Source: Psychroserpens sp. NJDZ02
GTDB taxonomy: Bacteria; Bacteroidota; Bacteroidia; Flavobacteriales; Flavobacteriaceae
Assembly: GCF_004843725.1 (NCBI RefSeq)
Contig: NZ_CP039451.1
Coordinates: 866,501-930,500, forward strand
Direction: 5' to 3'
Length of the DNA: 64,000 nucleotides
Positions 62,624 through 64,000 of this stretch are shown here, piece by piece. The translations under genes were made by a program, and so were the position numbers. The notes under the pieces are model-generated. The model made no database searches and was not told the origin of the DNA. It was given only the letters and a program-made list of their open reading frames with translations. Each line of letters starts with the position of its first letter. Position 1 is the stretch's first letter.

Positions 62624-64000
62624 CTTCTGCTAGATAATTTAACATTGCTAATGCTGTATTTAAAACTCTTTTAGAGAAGTCATACGTGACTAATAATCCT
62701 GCCACTTCATAAAACGAAAGCCTAGTGATAATATAAACTTTAAGCGAATAGCTATACCCCTTTAACCAGTCCTTCCAAGACTCAGAGCTGTATATATTAT
62801 AGTGTGCTTTTAAATAAAAAAAGAACGTTTCTTTTGTAAAATGTAATGGTAAAACAAAACTCAAAAACTCCACTATATCTCGATGTGGAAAATCGACCAT
62901 AGCTAATTCCCAATCATAAATAATAGGCAAACCTGCTTTTGTTATTGCTATATTCCGAGGATTAAAATCATTATGAATAACCGTTTGCTTCAATACTATC
63001 GTCTCTGATTCGGTTTGCAAACCTTCTATTTGATGGTATAAATCATTTAGTACAGCTGCATTTTTTTGATCTGTACATTCTCTAATTAAAATAGCCATGA
63101 TTTTTTTATAAAACGGCTTTGATTTCCATGGTTCAAATTGTCTCACATGTTTAAAATCTGAGACCTTTGCTTTTTTATGAAACCTAGATATTGATTTTAT
63201 AACGTTAAGTATATCTTCTTGACTCCATAACTCTGGATTATTTTCAGAATTCATTATCCGCATAGAGTCAGCCTCTAAATACTCTTGAATAATCATATAA
63301 ACTTCTCGCTTAGAGTTGACATACTTCCCATAATAATTAGGGCTATTTTCAAACCCGTTCTGATACAAATAGTCGTATAATTCGATTTCTTTTAAATGGC
63401 ATCTATGATATTCCAAATTAGCTTTTGCTCCATTTAACACATCTGCTAAATTTGGATCAATGGACGCTGCAATGATGTGTAACCCTTTTATAACGTCGTC
63501 ATCTAATGGCTTGGACTTAACAAGTACCTTTTTACTATCTAGAATGTTATTAGCATTGGTATAATTAACTTGAAAAGGTATAAAACCCGTTATCTTTTTA
63601 TTGACTTTAGAAGCGATATTAGTAAGTATCCCATTTTCTAACAACACATCGTTATTAGGTTTGACAGTAACAATTTTCTTGTCTTTAAAATAGTTACTAA
63701 GATTAGATTGAATAAAATCCGGAGTAATCTCTGACTTTAAAAACCATTTGACAGGTTTATTTCGTCCTAGTTTTTCATGAGCTTTAGCAAACTCTCCACT
63801 AACAATCGCTGCATAGGTCGATATTTCTAGGCCTAAAGCAAAACCAGCTATAAGCTTTGCGAAACGATTGACTTTACCGCTACCCTCACACTTCATGATT
63901 TTTAGTGCTTGAGATTGTTTTGGTAAAGCTGTCCCACCCCCTACACTACCTATTACTAAATTTGGTAATGTTAGTCTAATATATAAACTCTCCTTTCTTT
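62616..64000 (-). CDS. HMG-CoA reductase (class I) C-terminal part fused to an aminoglycoside-phosphotransferase-like kinase, partial
   Basis: The frame is open from 62616 to the window edge, so the start is missing; the ATG at 63896 is internal. Near 63,900-63,990 it reads LYIRLTLPNLVIGSVGGGTA, then LPKQ, followed by EISTYAAIVSGEFAKAHEKL and GRN. This is the NADPH-binding GxVGGGT region and the catalytic-His helix of class I HMG-CoA reductases. The C-terminal about 330 residues are an APH/choline-kinase fold: VIHNDFNPRNIAIT (HxDxxxxN, near 62,970) and IYDWELA (near 62,900). One protein thus seems to join mevalonate formation with a small-molecule or lipid kinase. Heads an operon with CarS-like, CDP-alcohol transferase and GtrA genes. 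Confidence 0.8.
   Translation of the reverse strand, partial: RKESLYIRLTLPNLVIGSVGGGTALPKQSQALKIMKCEGSGKVNRFAKLIAGFALGLEISTYAAIVSGEFAKAHEKLGRNKPVKWFLKSEITPDFIQSNLSNYFKDKKIVTVKPNNDVLLENGILTNIASKVNKKITGFIPFQVNYTNANNILDSKKVLVKSKPLDDDVIKGLHIIAASIDPNLADVLNGAKANLEYHRCHLKEIELYDYLYQNGFENSPNYYGKYVNSKREVYMIIQEYLEADSMRIMNSENNPELWSQEDILNVIKSISRFHKKAKVSDFKHVRQFEPWKSKPFYKKIMAILIRECTDQKNAAVLNDLYHQIEGLQTESETIVLKQTVIHNDFNPRNIAITKAGLPIIYDWELAMVDFPHRDIVEFLSFVLPLHFTKETFFFYLKAHYNIYSSESWKDWLKGYSYSLKVYIITRLSFYEVAGLLVTYDFSKRVLNTALAMLNYLAEDE

Noticed and set aside
62616..63896. A self-contained phosphotransferase starting at ATG 63896
   Set aside because: The frame is open upstream and encodes conserved HMG-CoA reductase sequence on both sides of that ATG, so it is internal.

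Overview
The window is AT-rich and almost wholly coding. It fits a gliding, marine-type member of the Flavobacteriaceae (Bacteroidota). The evidence is gldA, porT (type IX secretion), a TamL-type lipoprotein Omp85, DAHP synthase fused ahead of chorismate mutase, a MetH split into two genes, lipoproteins with Bacteroidota-style lipoboxes, TAnnTTTG-type -7 promoter boxes and few Shine-Dalgarno sequences. It reads as ordinary chromosome with one or two disturbed accessory spots. I saw no tRNA, rRNA, CRISPR array or insertion sequence.

1-4465: a minus-strand Phe/Tyr operon (pheA, aminotransferase, tyrA, DAHP synthase-chorismate mutase). Its leader holds a 25-codon peptide gene with the run YFSWYYFFF, then a terminator and a mutually exclusive antiterminator, a complete-looking attenuator. 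4466-7262: gldA, a head-GIN lipoprotein and a PagL-like outer-membrane protein.

7332-29867: a 22-kb minus-strand sulfur block. From right to left it holds: a SAM-I riboswitch; metY; an OsmC-family gene; a three-enzyme fusion MetX-aspartokinase-homoserine dehydrogenase; a MetZ-like enzyme; a rhodanese; metH in two pieces; metF; an Rrf2 regulator; then DUF2061-cysH-cysD-cysN and sulfite reductase-cobA-Met8-like-FNR-cysE-cysM. Two copies of a 19-bp palindrome sit at the heads of the two cys units and are probably the Rrf2 operator. Sulfate is thus activated and reduced to sulfide, siroheme is made for the reductase, and sulfide goes to cysteine or directly to homocysteine and methionine.

29868-49715: ppc, metK behind a SAM-II-type riboswitch, rsmG, a fatty-acid desaturase, an aspartate aminotransferase, small membrane proteins, trkH-trkA, menG-porT, an RNA methyltransferase, tamL, fructose-bisphosphate aldolase, accD (zinc ribbon lost), a lipoprotein peptide deformylase and rpsO.

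49716-57563: pnp, then an accessory stretch (a secreted unknown protein and proC-proB-proA) interrupted and bordered by decayed copies of the pnp 3' end and its downstream spacer. This looks like repeated gene insertion at one site.

57564-64000: a membrane glycosyltransferase, small lipoproteins, an HTH regulator, and a tight four-gene minus-strand operon: the C-terminal part of a class I HMG-CoA reductase fused to an aminoglycoside-phosphotransferase-like kinase, a CDP-archaeol-synthase-like cytidylyltransferase, a CDP-alcohol phosphatidyltransferase and a GtrA-type membrane protein. This is a candidate pathway for an isoprenoid phospholipid in a bacterium and the most intriguing lead in the window.
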